A DNA stretch of 64,000 nt, from the NCBI GenBank assembly GCA_024234815.1, contig JACKNO010000001.1:62001-126000 (forward strand), read 5' to 3'. Positions 1 to 9,340 of this stretch are shown here, piece after piece. Position 1 is the stretch's first letter. The number at the start of each line of letters is the position of its first letter. This DNA is from Pseudomonadales bacterium. Lineage in GTDB: Bacteria; Pseudomonadota; Gammaproteobacteria; Pseudomonadales; Halieaceae. Below the pieces are notes generated by a model. That model was not told where the DNA came from, ran no database searches, and worked only from the letters and a program-made list of their open reading frames with translations. The position numbers and the translations under genes are program-made.

Positions 1-1
1 T

Positions 2-268
2 GCCCTGCTGCCGGCAACGGCCACCCTGGCCAGACCGGCACTGCACCGGGTTGCCCCGGTTGCCGCGGTTGTCGGCAGTGCCTTTGTCCTGTTTCTGGCG
101 CTCTATCTGTACACCCGCCATTCGGTCGGGGCGGTATCCAACACATCTATCAACAGGGTGGCGCTGCAACTGGTGCCGGCGATCGGATTCCTGGCCACTG
201 TCGTTTTCCTGCAGCTGGCCCGGGGCGGCCGCGCCGCGGGCGATTCACGACCGGCACCGGGTCGCTAG
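2..268 (+). CDS. C-terminal part of an integral membrane protein (partial at window edge)
   Basis: An open frame enters from the left edge and ends at a TAG, giving 88 residues. Two hydrophobic stretches are visible (about residues 18-41 and 56-72), joined by a short polar stretch, with a basic, proline-rich tail. This is the end of a polytopic inner-membrane protein. I do not recognise the family; a polyprenyl-type glycosyltransferase or a transporter would both fit. The stop overlaps by four bases, tail to tail, the stop of the convergent gene on the minus strand. The N-terminus lies outside the window. Confidence 0.5.
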   Translation, partial: ALLPATATLARPALHRVAPVAAVVGSAFVLFLALYLYTRHSVGAVSNTSINRVALQLVPAIGFLATVVFLQLARGGRAAGDSRPAPGR

Positions 269-1119
269 ATCGCAGCCACCGCCGCAGACGATTCCCGCTG
301 ACCCTCTTTCCAGCCATCGAGCAGAGAGCGGGTATCGCGCTGCCACGGATGGAACCCGTCACGAAAATAGTCCCGGTAGGGTCTCCACAGTCGCCTCAGG
401 ACACCACCGGGGGCAAACAAAAACCTCCATCCGTCTCGCCAGATGGAGAGCCGCCAGAGCTTGCGGTCACGGCGCAGCATATGGATCAGTCCCATCATGA
501 TGTCGAACATCAGGAAAAAGGTCGCCTGGCGCAGTGCGCGCTTGCGCAGTTTCTCGCTTCCGCCCACGGCGCGATATACATCAAATGCCACCGCCTTGTG
601 CTCCATCTCCTCCGCGGCGTGCCAGTCCCACAGGGACTGCATGGCCGGGTCGCCAGATTCCAGCAGCGGCGCATCCGGGTTCAGCGCGGCCTCTGCCATG
701 ATCGCGGTGATGTGCTCGAGCGCCGCGGTCGAGGCGAGCTGTTCGATGGGACTGAGGAATTTCTTCGCCCGGGCGATATTGCGCGCCAGCCTGCCCTCCA
801 GGAGGGCCAGATCATAGCCGCGCAGCCGACATAGCGTCTGGTTGTAATGGTCGTGTTCGCGGCGGTGGAAGCCCTCCTGTCCACAAAAACCGCGAATCTC
901 CGCCTGGAGTTTGGGATCTTCGATGCGCGGGGAGAAATGGCGCACGCTATCGATAAAGAATTTCTCGCCCAGGGGAAAGGTGATCGACATGGCATTGAAC
1001 CAGGCGGTCTTGAAAGGGTGGTTACCAAACCAGTCCCGTGCCAGCGCATCGTTGATGTCATGGCTGCGGTCCCGCGGCCGTATGGACACGTACTCTGGTG
1101 TATGCGACTGCGTTTGCAT
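265..1119 (-). CDS. PF10118-type predicted metal-dependent hydrolase
   Basis: The protein has about 284 residues and the repeated acidic/histidine motifs of a ferritin-like helical bundle: a GEKFF region, QEGFHRREH, ALEHITA and WHAAEEMEHKAVAFDVY. These are the likely di-metal ligands and match my memory of the PF10118 'metal-dependent hydrolase' family, whose substrate is not known. I chose the ATG at 1119 because a GAGGT sequence sits just upstream; a TTG at 1140 would add seven residues. It stands alone and is convergent with the partial membrane protein on its left. The 235 bp to the next gene show no clear feature. Confidence 0.75.
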   Translation of the reverse strand: MQTQSHTPEYVSIRPRDRSHDINDALARDWFGNHPFKTAWFNAMSITFPLGEKFFIDSVRHFSPRIEDPKLQAEIRGFCGQEGFHRREHDHYNQTLCRLRGYDLALLEGRLARNIARAKKFLSPIEQLASTAALEHITAIMAEAALNPDAPLLESGDPAMQSLWDWHAAEEMEHKAVAFDVYRAVGGSEKLRKRALRQATFFLMFDIMMGLIHMLRRDRKLWRLSIWRDGWRFLFAPGGVLRRLWRPYRDYFRDGFHPWQRDTRSLLDGWKEGQRESSAAVAAI

Positions 1120-1396
1120 GGCAATACCTCGGACTCTCAAACGGTCAACTACAGGCTACACCCAACGCGGCAAGGGGGAAATAGCGGACCCAAAGTGCGG
1201 CAGCCGCCGAACGGCACCAGGGCGTCTCGGCGCGGGTCGCTGCCCCAGGTGGCAGGCAACCGGCCAGGGCTCGCAGGGGAGGCGCAGACAGGCTCCGGTG
1301 CCCCCTACTCCGGACACAGCCTAAAATCGCTTTTCATTAACTGCCTGATCTGGCATGTTGACGCATCCACGAAAAAGAGCATTGTCCGGAGATCTT

Positions 1397-2587
1397 TTGA
1401 GCGCAAAACCCAATAAGAACCTTATTGCCGATCTCGATCTGTTGCGCGCGGTTTCCGTCATCGCCATCATCGTGCACCACGCGAATCACAACCTTATCGA
1501 GTGGAAATCACCTGCCCTGGCTACTTTTTATGCCTACTTTGGCGGCAGCTTCGGCCCCGACCTGTTCTTCGCCATATCAGGCTTTATCATCGCCAGGGAC
1601 CTGGTACCGCGCCTCAGCGCCTGCCATTCCAGACAGGAATGGCTGAACGCCAGCCTGTTTTTCTGGATCAAACGGGTGTATCGCATTCTGCCTTCGGCCT
1701 GGTTCTGGCTCGCTGTGATACTGCTGCTTTGCGTCACCTTTAATTCCAGCGGCGTCTTCGGCACCTTCAGGGCCAATTTCGAGGCCACTATTGCCGGCAT
1801 ACTGCAGGTGGCGAATTTCCGCTTCGCCGCCAGCTGGGGCTCGTTTCCCTACGGCGCCAGCTTTGTCTATTGGACCCTGTCGCTGGAAGAGCAGTTTTAC
1901 ATGCTGTTTCCGTTCGTGATCTGGTTCGGCAGGCGCTACCTGGTGTACATCCTGGCGGCGGCCATTATTTACCAGCTGGTGCAGCCGCGCTCGATACTGG
2001 GGTTGGCGGTGCGCACGGACGCCCTGATGATGGGGATCCTGATCGCACTGTGGTCGGTCCGCGACAGCTACCGCGCGGTGGAACCTGTTTTTCTCAAGAC
2101 GCGACCATTGCTGGGATTCAGCTTTCTTTGCGGTGTCACCTGGTGCCTCATTTCACTGTCCCCCGGCTCCAAGGGTATCTTTATCGTGCCCTTGCGGTGG
2201 AGCCTGATTTCTCCGCTGTGCGCGCTGCTGGTGCTGGTGGCCTCCTACAACGGTAATTACCTGATGCCGGACAGCCCGGTGAAACGGCTGCTGCTGTGGG
2301 TGGGTTCCCGCTCCTACGCCATTTACCTGTGCCATATTCCGGCATTCTTCGCCACCCGCGAGATCATGCACCGCCTGCACCCCGGCACAAAATTCAGCAG
2401 CGATGATTTCTGGATTTTCGTCGCCATCGCGACAACGATCATTGTGGTGTGCAGCGAACTCAACTACCGGATACTGGAGGTACCCCTGCGACGGCGCGGC
2501 GCGCGTATCGCCGCCGACCTGATGGCAAAAAGACAGGCCGAACTGGCGGCGAAACAGGCAGGCGAGCAGTCCGGCGCAACAGGCTGA
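1397..2587 (+). CDS. OafA/YrhL-like acyltransferase 3 (membrane O-acyltransferase)
   Basis: This polytopic inner-membrane protein of about 396 residues has the acyltransferase-3 layout. It starts with DLLRAVSVIAIIVHH, which carries the histidine usually needed for catalysis, then GPDLFFAISGFII, and about ten hydrophobic segments, ending in a short charged tail. Family members transfer acetyl or succinyl groups to exported polysaccharides or lipids. The TTG at 1397 follows a GGAG sequence at close spacing, and an ATG at 1355 would add 14 residues; either is possible. A methyltransferase gene follows about 55 bp downstream. The gene may modify the surface glycan or lipid made by the large locus further right, but that is inference. 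Confidence 0.85.
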   Translation: MSAKPNKNLIADLDLLRAVSVIAIIVHHANHNLIEWKSPALATFYAYFGGSFGPDLFFAISGFIIARDLVPRLSACHSRQEWLNASLFFWIKRVYRILPSAWFWLAVILLLCVTFNSSGVFGTFRANFEATIAGILQVANFRFAASWGSFPYGASFVYWTLSLEEQFYMLFPFVIWFGRRYLVYILAAAIIYQLVQPRSILGLAVRTDALMMGILIALWSVRDSYRAVEPVFLKTRPLLGFSFLCGVTWCLISLSPGSKGIFIVPLRWSLISPLCALLVLVASYNGNYLMPDSPVKRLLLWVGSRSYAIYLCHIPAFFATREIMHRLHPGTKFSSDDFWIFVAIATTIIVVCSELNYRILEVPLRRRGARIAADLMAKRQAELAAKQAGEQSGATG

Positions 2588-2641
2588 GGCTACCGACAGC
2601 ACGTGTCGGCATGCTAAAATGCGCGACTTTTATTTCGCGAG

Positions 2642-3559
2642 TTGCCTATCGTGGCCAACAGTGCAGAGAAACAGGTGACATCCCGGCCGGCACCAGCCCC
2701 TTACCGCCCTTCGCTGTTCACCCGGCTCCAGCAGTTCGTGTTTGCCAGCTCGAAAGACCACGCGTTCCTCGACCGCCCATATTTCGGGGTGGTCATGGCG
2801 CTCACCCCGAAGCGCTGGAAGCGGCCACTGGCCAATTACCTGTTGGCGCTGAGCCCGCACTACTTTCTGCCCAACTGGGAGAAAAAGTATCCCGACGAGC
2901 TAACTTATGCCGACAAGGTCGCGGCCAATGCGGAGGAGGGATTGGGCTACCGCAGAAAGCTCGTGAACCAGTTGATCATCCCCCATGCCGCAGCAGACGC
3001 CAGTATGCTGGATTTTGGCTGTGGTCCGGGCGTTATCGCTATCATGGCCGCACCCCATGTCGGCAAGGTTACCGCCGTCGATGTGTCTCGCGGCGTGATT
3101 GCAATCAGCAAGGCACTGGATCATCCCGAGAATGTCGAGTTCGTGGCCAACCGCCGGAACGACCTGGCATTCATCGCTTCGGAATCTCTCGATCTCGTAT
3201 TTTCATTTGTGGTCCTGCAGCACCTGAAGCCGGAACAGGTGGAAAGCTTCCTGAAGGAATTTTACCGGGTGTTGAAGCCCGGAGGGAAAGCGGTCCTGCA
3301 GATCAAACTGCGCGAGCAGGGCCAACCGCGACACGATCCCGGCGTGGGCGGCTGGCTGCACCGGCGCACGATGCTGCGCATGGTGTTTTATACGCGCAGA
3401 CAAATGCTGCAAATGCTGAAGAGAAGTGGCTTCCGGGAAATCTCCATCAGGAATCTGCGCGAGTACGAGGGTTTCGAGAAAGAACTGGACAACGGCCAGA
3501 TCATCATCACCGGCAAACCCGGCCCGGTACCAGCTACAGCCGAACAAGCCATCGCCTAG
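2642..3559 (+). CDS. Class I SAM-dependent methyltransferase
   Basis: The 305-residue protein has a Rossmann-type SAM site at about residues 120-150: a MLDFGCGPGVIAIM motif I, then an acidic motif (VTAVDVS), an LDLVFSFVVLQHL motif and the YRVLKPGGKAVLQI post-motif typical of type 11/12 methyltransferases. The first 110 residues are a family-specific extension. No acceptor can be deduced. The start is either a TTG at 2642 or a GTG at 2651; no strong ribosome binding site separates them. It follows the acyltransferase gene on the same strand with a small gap, so the two may be co-transcribed. Confidence 0.8.
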   Translation: MPIVANSAEKQVTSRPAPAPYRPSLFTRLQQFVFASSKDHAFLDRPYFGVVMALTPKRWKRPLANYLLALSPHYFLPNWEKKYPDELTYADKVAANAEEGLGYRRKLVNQLIIPHAAADASMLDFGCGPGVIAIMAAPHVGKVTAVDVSRGVIAISKALDHPENVEFVANRRNDLAFIASESLDLVFSFVVLQHLKPEQVESFLKEFYRVLKPGGKAVLQIKLREQGQPRHDPGVGGWLHRRTMLRMVFYTRRQMLQMLKRSGFREISIRNLREYEGFEKELDNGQIIITGKPGPVPATAEQAIA

Positions 3560-3607
3560 CGCCCCGCAGAGCCAGCCACCGGTTCAACTTTCGATGCAGG
3601 TCCCGGT

Positions 3608-3919
3608 TTAACCCCCTTCCATATCCATCATGCACGCCAGCTGTCGCCGCAGGCGCTGGTTCTCCTCCCGCAAGCGCTGCAGGTCCTCGATCAGGTCCAG
3701 TGCCAACGCGACCGCCGGCCAATCCAGTTCCAGATCGCGCTGCAGGCGGCAGGCTCTCTGTACAAGCTGCACCATCTGCGGCTCAAACAGCCACTGCTGG
3801 GGTTGGTCGCCACGGGGTTCGACTATCCCGCAGTCGACAATACTAACGATCGTGTCGGTGCTCACCCGCACACTTTGGGTAAGCTCTGTCAGGGTCAGGT
3901 AATAGGTAATCTCGCTCAT
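3608..3919 (-). CDS. cbpM: CbpM-like modulator of the DnaJ homologue CbpA
   Basis: This small protein of 103 residues has a MerR-like N-terminal helix-turn-helix (LTLTELTQSVRVSTDTIVSIV), a 'WLFEP' strand and a C-terminal coiled coil (LIEDLQRLREENQRLRRQL). That layout matches CbpM, which binds the J domain of CbpA and limits its activity. The ATG at 3919 overlaps the TGA of cbpA by four bases, so translation is coupled. The conserved gene pair is the main support for the name. Confidence 0.8.
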   Translation of the reverse strand: MSEITYYLTLTELTQSVRVSTDTIVSIVDCGIVEPRGDQPQQWLFEPQMVQLVQRACRLQRDLELDWPAVALALDLIEDLQRLREENQRLRRQLACMMDMEGG

Positions 3920-4863
3920 CCTGCTCTCCCCCATTTCTCACGCGGGTCATAATCGGATTCTTCTGAAAGTTGGCGCCACAGGGCCTGCGCTTTCTCGCTG
4001 GCGGTTCCCGGCATGCTCACGCGCAGCACCACGTAAAGATCACCGCGCTTGTCGGCCTTGCCAAGACCCTTGCCCTTGATGCGCATGCGCAGGCCGTTCT
4101 GGCTGTTGGCGGGCACCGTGACACTGATAGTCCCGTCGATTGCCGGCACCGGCAGCTTGCATCCCAGCGCCGCCTCCCAGGGAGCCACCGGGACCGTGAC
4201 TGTAAGGTCGGGGCCTTCCACCACATACAGGGGGTGGGGGGCGAACCTGATCTGCAGATAGAGATCACCCGCCGGCGCATCTCCTATCCCGGGGGCACCC
4301 TGGCCTTTCAGGCGGATGCGTTCTCCCTCGACCACACCGGCGGGAATCTTCACCTTGAGCTGCCGCTGCTGCCGCACGAGGCGCCCATGGTCGTCAAAGC
4401 CCGGCACCTCATAGCTGATGGTCCGGGACTCGCCCCTGTAGGCGTCCTCAAGGAAGATGGCCAGGGTCAACTCGACATCCTCTCCGCGCCGGGCAAAGTG
4501 CTCGCGCGAATGCCCCTGGCTGGAACCATGGCGTGCACGCCCGAAAATCTCCTCGAAAAAGTCCGAGAAGCCACCCTGGAAATCGCCACCTGTGAAGCTC
4601 GAGTCCCCGGCCTGCCAGCCAGGGGGTGGCGTGAACGGGCCGGCTCCACCCTGCTGGCGCACCATGTCATACTGGGCGCGCTTGTCCGTGTCTTTCAGGA
4701 CTTCATAGGCTTCGGCCAACTCCTTGAACTTCTCTTCGGCGCCCGCCTCCGTGCTCACATCGGGATGGTATTTCCGTGCCAATCGGCGGTAGGCGGCCTT
4801 GATTGTCTTGTCGTCGGCATCGGGGTCAACACCGATGATCTTGTAGTAGTCCTTGAATTCCAT
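3916..4863 (-). CDS. cbpA: CbpA-like DnaJ-family co-chaperone
   Basis: An N-terminal J domain (residues about 4-68) carries the invariant HPD at 33-35. It is followed by a Gly/Phe-rich linker and two beta-rich substrate-binding domains that end in a dimerisation segment. The zinc-finger repeats of DnaJ are absent, as in CbpA. The length, 315 residues, is usual. It stimulates DnaK ATPase and works in stress and stationary phase. I chose the ATG at 4863 because it begins MEFKDYYKIIGV, the family's normal start. cbpM follows with a four-base overlap. Confidence 0.9.
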   Translation of the reverse strand: MEFKDYYKIIGVDPDADDKTIKAAYRRLARKYHPDVSTEAGAEEKFKELAEAYEVLKDTDKRAQYDMVRQQGGAGPFTPPPGWQAGDSSFTGGDFQGGFSDFFEEIFGRARHGSSQGHSREHFARRGEDVELTLAIFLEDAYRGESRTISYEVPGFDDHGRLVRQQRQLKVKIPAGVVEGERIRLKGQGAPGIGDAPAGDLYLQIRFAPHPLYVVEGPDLTVTVPVAPWEAALGCKLPVPAIDGTISVTVPANSQNGLRMRIKGKGLGKADKRGDLYVVLRVSMPGTASEKAQALWRQLSEESDYDPREKWGRAG

Positions 4864-5027
4864 GGTCCGATTCCGATTCTCCTGGGCAGGCGGCGGTAGC
4901 GTCAGCAATCATAGTTGGACCACGCTTCAATTTCCACGCCGGGCGCAGTTTGTCGACATTACCCATAGCGGGCGAATTTCCTGCTATTCTCTGTGGCCCA
5001 AACCCCTATCAGGCAGGACTCGAGCTC

Positions 5028-5534
5028 ATGCGACAACTTTCAGGCCTTGATGCCTCGTTCCTCTATCTCGAAACCGCCAACGCCCCGATGCATATTTCCA
5101 GCCTGGCAATTTACGACCAGTCCACTGCTCCAGGTGGCAAAGTGCGTTTCAAGGAAATTGTAGAGAACACCACCAATCGCATCAGACGCCTGCCCATCCT
5201 GACGCGGCACCTGTTGACGGTACCACTGGGCCTGGATCACCCCTACTGGGTTTCAGACGGCAGTTTTGATCCCGAATTCCATATCCGCCATATCGCGCTG
5301 CCCGCCCCCGGCGACTGGCGCCAGCTCTGTATCCTGTATAGCCGGTGCCTGCAGGACAGTTTCGATACCCTGTATGCCGCCACCGCCGGCAGCGAGACTC
5401 CGAAGCGCGCGGCAGCGCCACGGAAAAGCCCTGCCGGGAAGCCCAAAGCAGCACCGGGGAAAGAGCGGGCGACAGCCAAAACGGGAGCGAAGCGCGGTGC
5501 GAAAGCGGCGCCGGGTAAACGCCGTAGCGCATAG
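5028..5534 (+). pseudogene. Wax ester synthase/diacylglycerol acyltransferase with a large internal deletion
   Basis: The first ~105 residues match the start of WS/DGAT enzymes very well (RQLSGLDASFLYLET, PMHISSLAIYD, VPLGLDHPYWV, HIRHIALPAPGDWRQLC). The frame then jumps to LYSRCLQDSFDTLYAAT and a lysine/alanine/proline-rich tail of about 45 residues. Family members have 450-550 residues and use an HHxxxDG active site shortly after the point where this one breaks off; that motif is missing here. The simplest reading is an in-frame deletion of about 300 codons that kept both ends. The product, 168 residues, cannot be an acyltransferase. An assembly error is a possible alternative. Confidence 0.7.
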
Positions 5535-5570
5535 GCTTTGAATTTCGAGTTTCTGCGAGGGAAGAAAAGT

Positions 5571-7454
5571 ATGAACAGGATTATCCCCGCTGCCATCGCC
5601 GGGATACTGGCGAGCAGCGCCACTGTAAGCCACGCTGACAGTGAACCCACCCGGTTGTTGTGGGGCGACACCCACCTGCATACCTCCTATTCTTTCGACG
5701 CATTCCTGAATCTCAATGATTCCGCCGACCCGGATACCGCCTTTCGCTGGGCGCGCGGCCTGCCGGTCACCCATCCCTACCACAACGCGCGTATCAGAAT
5801 AGGCACGCCCCTGGATTTCCTGGTGGTGTCCGACCACGCCGAGGGGATGGGCGTGTTGCGGGCTATCGTCAATCATCACGAGGAGTTTGGCGAACTGTCG
5901 GGTTGGGACGCGGTGGTGCGCTGGTTTTCCCTGGCTACCGTGCGGCTGGCCATGATGACCGGGTACGGCAACGTCGTGTTCAAGGACCTGCTACCCCTGA
6001 AGCTTGAAAACTGGGGCTCGAATCCGGTACTTGACCCCGGCAACCCCCCCTTGAACAGCTCCCTGGGGGATATCAGCCCAACGGTGGTCACCAGTTGGAA
6101 CGAGACCATCGATGCGGCCGAGGCTCACAATGAACCGGGCCGGTTTACCGCCCTGCTGGGCTGGGAATGGAGCTCGATACCCGCCGGCGCCAACCTGCAC
6201 CGTGTCGTCATTACGCCCGACGGCAGGGACAAGGCGGCGCAGTACATGCCCTATGGCTCCGACCAGAGCCAGTACCCGGAGGATTTATGGGCCTGGCTGG
6301 AGGCAACCGCCAGCAGTACGGGCAGCCAGTTCATCGCCATTCCACACAATTCGAACATCTCCAAGGGCTATATGTTCGCCGAAACCACCCTGCGCGGCGA
6401 ACCCATGACAGCCGACTACATCCAGACCCGCAAGCACTGGGAACCCATTGTGGAGATAACCCAACTCAAGGGCGATTCCGAGACTCACCCCAGCCTCTCG
6501 CCCGCAGACCCCTTTGCCGGCTTTGAACCCTTTGAGTTCTATCTCCAGAAGGACTGGCAGCCCTATCGCGCCGCGGTGGGCGACTTCATCCGCCCGGCGC
6601 TGGGCAGAGGGCTGCAAATGGGCCAGCAGGCCGCGGGCAATCCCTACCAGTTCGGCCTGATCGGCTCTACCGACGCCCATACCGGGCTGTCCAGTGCAGA
6701 GGAGGAAAACTTCTGGGGCAAGATGGCCTACGATTCCATACCCCGCAACAAGACCAGCGGCGCAGTGGCGGACACCAAGGCAACCGGTTGGGATATGGCC
6801 GCATCCGGCATGGCGGCGGTGTGGGCCACGGAAAATACCCGGCAGGGCATCTTCGATGCCATGAAACGGCGTGAGGTCTACGCCACTACCGGGCCGCGCA
6901 TCAGCCTGCGCCTGTTCGCGGGGTGGGGCTTTGTCCCGCTTGACGCCGAGTCCGCGGATCTCTCCGCAATCGGCTATGCCGGCGGCGTTCCCATGGGGAG
7001 TGAGTTGCGCGCAAGCGAGGCGGTTGGCGGCACCGGGATCAAACTGTTGATCAGCGCCATGAAAGACCCCAAAGGCGCCAATCTTGACCGGGTGCAGGTG
7101 GTCAAGGGCTGGGTAGACAGCGACGGCAGCAGCAGGGAAAAGATATTCGACGTGACGTGGTCAGGCGAGCGCCTGCCGCGGGCGGACGGTTCGCTACCGC
7201 CCGTGGGCAATACCGTCGATGAGGCCGCCGCCAGTTACAGCGATACCATCGGCGCCGCGCAACTGGCAACGGTATGGGAAGACCCGGAATTCGATCCTGC
7301 GCAGGCCGCGTTCTACTACGTGCGGGTATTGCAGATACCCACCCCCCGCCATTCACTTTATGACGCGGTGGCGCTGAAGATTCCGCCGCCGGAAAAATAC
7401 CCCACGTCCATCCAGGAGCGCGCTTACAGCTCCCCGATCTGGTACACACCCTGA
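5571..7454 (+). CDS. Exported DUF3604 protein (PHP-like metal-dependent)
   Basis: The ATG at 5571 has a purine-rich GAGGGAAG site upstream and starts a signal peptide (MNRIIPAAIAGILASSATVSHA), so the 627-residue product is periplasmic or secreted. The mature part opens with WGDTHLHTSYSFD, a histidine/aspartate metal-binding motif like that of PHP phosphoesterases, and later has VSDHAEGMG, AIPHNSN and GSTDAHTG, which would complete the metal site. This agrees with the DUF3604 family, common in marine Proteobacteria; its substrate is unknown to me. A carbamoyltransferase gene follows after 41 bp on the same strand. Confidence 0.8.
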   Translation: MNRIIPAAIAGILASSATVSHADSEPTRLLWGDTHLHTSYSFDAFLNLNDSADPDTAFRWARGLPVTHPYHNARIRIGTPLDFLVVSDHAEGMGVLRAIVNHHEEFGELSGWDAVVRWFSLATVRLAMMTGYGNVVFKDLLPLKLENWGSNPVLDPGNPPLNSSLGDISPTVVTSWNETIDAAEAHNEPGRFTALLGWEWSSIPAGANLHRVVITPDGRDKAAQYMPYGSDQSQYPEDLWAWLEATASSTGSQFIAIPHNSNISKGYMFAETTLRGEPMTADYIQTRKHWEPIVEITQLKGDSETHPSLSPADPFAGFEPFEFYLQKDWQPYRAAVGDFIRPALGRGLQMGQQAAGNPYQFGLIGSTDAHTGLSSAEEENFWGKMAYDSIPRNKTSGAVADTKATGWDMAASGMAAVWATENTRQGIFDAMKRREVYATTGPRISLRLFAGWGFVPLDAESADLSAIGYAGGVPMGSELRASEAVGGTGIKLLISAMKDPKGANLDRVQVVKGWVDSDGSSREKIFDVTWSGERLPRADGSLPPVGNTVDEAAASYSDTIGAAQLATVWEDPEFDPAQAAFYYVRVLQIPTPRHSLYDAVALKIPPPEKYPTSIQERAYSSPIWYTP

Positions 7455-7495
7455 GAGGCTGATGTGAGCGGCTGTCTCCCGAACAGGGGCCACCC

Positions 7496-9226
7496 ATGGC
7501 TCTGATTGTGCTCGGCCTTTCGGGTGCGCTTAATCACGACCCCTCGGCCGCATTGTATGTCGATGGCAAGCTGGTGGCGGCCGCAGAGGAAGAACGTTTC
7601 GTGCGTGACAAACACGCCAAAAACCGCCTCCCCCTGGAAGCCGCGAAATTCTGTCTGCGCCAGGCTGGCATTGCCGCGGGCGACGTCGACGTGGTAGCTA
7701 TTCCCTTTGCGCCGATCCCTATCACGCGGCGGCACCGCTGGCATTACGCGCGTCGCTACTGGTACGCGCCTGACCGGGGCCTCGACGCGCTGCTCAATGG
7801 CAATCGGCGCTATCGCCGCTACAGGAACCGAATAATCACCCTGCTGGAGCAGTTGGGCATAGACGCCCGCAAAATCGAGCTGGATTCAGTGGAACACCAC
7901 CTGGCTCACGCCTCCAGCGCCTACCACTGCAGTGGTTTCAGCGGGAAAACCGCCATCATGGGCATCGACGGCAAAGGTGAGTACGCCACCACTTTTTTTG
8001 GCTACGGTGAAGACCGCAGGATTCACAAAATCAAGGAGTTCATCGACCCGGATTCACTGGGCGGACTGTACGGTGCCCTCACTGAGTTCCTGGGCTTTGA
8101 AATGCTCGACGGCGAATACAAGGTCATGGGCATGGCGCCCTACGGCGATCCGGGCAGGTACGACTTCTCACGCCTCGCCAGCTTCGACAATGGCGAGTTG
8201 CGTATCAACACCCACTACGCCAACGTGGTCGGCCTGCGCCGTCACAAGCGCGATGGCAAGGCCTACTACTTCAGCGACAAACTCATCGACTGGCTGGGTC
8301 CCATGCGTGAGGGCGATATCGCCGATGACCCTTACATCCACTACGCCGCCAGTATGCAGGCCCTCTTTGAAAAACTCGCGCTGCAGATGATGGACTACTA
8401 CCTCGGCGACATTATCGCCGAGACCGGCCAGCTGGCTTTTGCCGGCGGCGGCGCGCTGAACGTCAAACTGAACCAGAAAATCATCGCCCGCAACGAGGTG
8501 AAGCAGTTGTTCGTGCAGCCCGCATCCGGCGATTCGGGTACCGCCATTGGAGCGGCGGCCTATGCCTGCGAACGCCGTGGGGTGCAGGTCGAGAAAATGG
8601 AGCATGTCTACCTGGGGCCGGCGTATAGCAGCCGGGAGGTCATCGCCAGCTGCGAGCAGCACCCCGCGCGCCCGCGCTGGCGCAGGCTCGCAAATGTGCC
8701 GGCGGAAACGGCGCGCCTGCTGGTCGCCGGCAATCCGGTGGCCTGGTTCCAGGGCAGAATGGAATTCGGACCGCGGGCACTGGGCGGGCGCTCGATACTC
8801 GGCTGCCCCAGCAGCGCCGGCGTGGCGGACAGGATCAATCAGCAGATAAAGTTTCGCGAGCGCTGGCGCCCGTTCTGCCCGAGTATGCTGGAATCGGTAG
8901 CGCCGCTGATGTTCAGGACGGATCACCCCGCCCCGTTCATGACCTTTACCTTCGAGGTCAGGGAAGACTGGAAGACACGGGTGCCCGAGGTTGTGCACGA
9001 GGACGGCAGCGCTCGCGCACAGGCGCTAAAAAGCGGCCTGAACGATGTCTACTATGCGCTGATGGAAGAGATGCAGCGGTTGACTGGCAACGGCGTTGTG
9101 CTCAACACCTCCCTCAACCGCCGCGGCGAGGCGATGGTATGTTCCCCCGCGGATGCTTTGGAAATGTTCTTCGGCTCTGATCTGGAATACCTGGTTATGG
9201 AGGACATTCTGGTAACGAAGGGCTGA
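7496..9226 (+). CDS. NodU/CmcH-type O-carbamoyltransferase
   Basis: The 576-residue protein has both domains of the family. The N-terminal YrdC/Kae1-like part contains the metal-binding HHLAHASSAY (about residue 132) and DGKGEYATT. The C-terminal part has FQGRMEFGPRALGGRSIL (about 419-436) and ends with the typical NTSLNRRGEAMVCSPADAL segment. Such enzymes use carbamoyl phosphate and ATP to carbamoylate a hydroxyl on a sugar or secondary metabolite. The acceptor here is unknown; a surface glycan or glycolipid is plausible given the locus to the right. The start is the ATG at 7496. No partner gene fixes its pathway. Confidence 0.85.
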   Translation: MALIVLGLSGALNHDPSAALYVDGKLVAAAEEERFVRDKHAKNRLPLEAAKFCLRQAGIAAGDVDVVAIPFAPIPITRRHRWHYARRYWYAPDRGLDALLNGNRRYRRYRNRIITLLEQLGIDARKIELDSVEHHLAHASSAYHCSGFSGKTAIMGIDGKGEYATTFFGYGEDRRIHKIKEFIDPDSLGGLYGALTEFLGFEMLDGEYKVMGMAPYGDPGRYDFSRLASFDNGELRINTHYANVVGLRRHKRDGKAYYFSDKLIDWLGPMREGDIADDPYIHYAASMQALFEKLALQMMDYYLGDIIAETGQLAFAGGGALNVKLNQKIIARNEVKQLFVQPASGDSGTAIGAAAYACERRGVQVEKMEHVYLGPAYSSREVIASCEQHPARPRWRRLANVPAETARLLVAGNPVAWFQGRMEFGPRALGGRSILGCPSSAGVADRINQQIKFRERWRPFCPSMLESVAPLMFRTDHPAPFMTFTFEVREDWKTRVPEVVHEDGSARAQALKSGLNDVYYALMEEMQRLTGNGVVLNTSLNRRGEAMVCSPADALEMFFGSDLEYLVMEDILVTKG

Positions 9227-9340
9227 TGCACCACCTGCCTGATCACCCGGTTCGGGCGCAACCCGAGCGACCGGAGACGGCTGGCACCTGACAAGCGTAA
9301 GCGGCGCGCTCTGCAGCCCAGACTGCTCCCCAGGCAAGCC

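Noticed and set aside
2449..3846. A 465-codon plus-strand frame
   Set aside because: It overlaps the methyltransferase in another frame, is rich in Arg/Pro/Ala and crosses the cbpM gene; it is a shadow.
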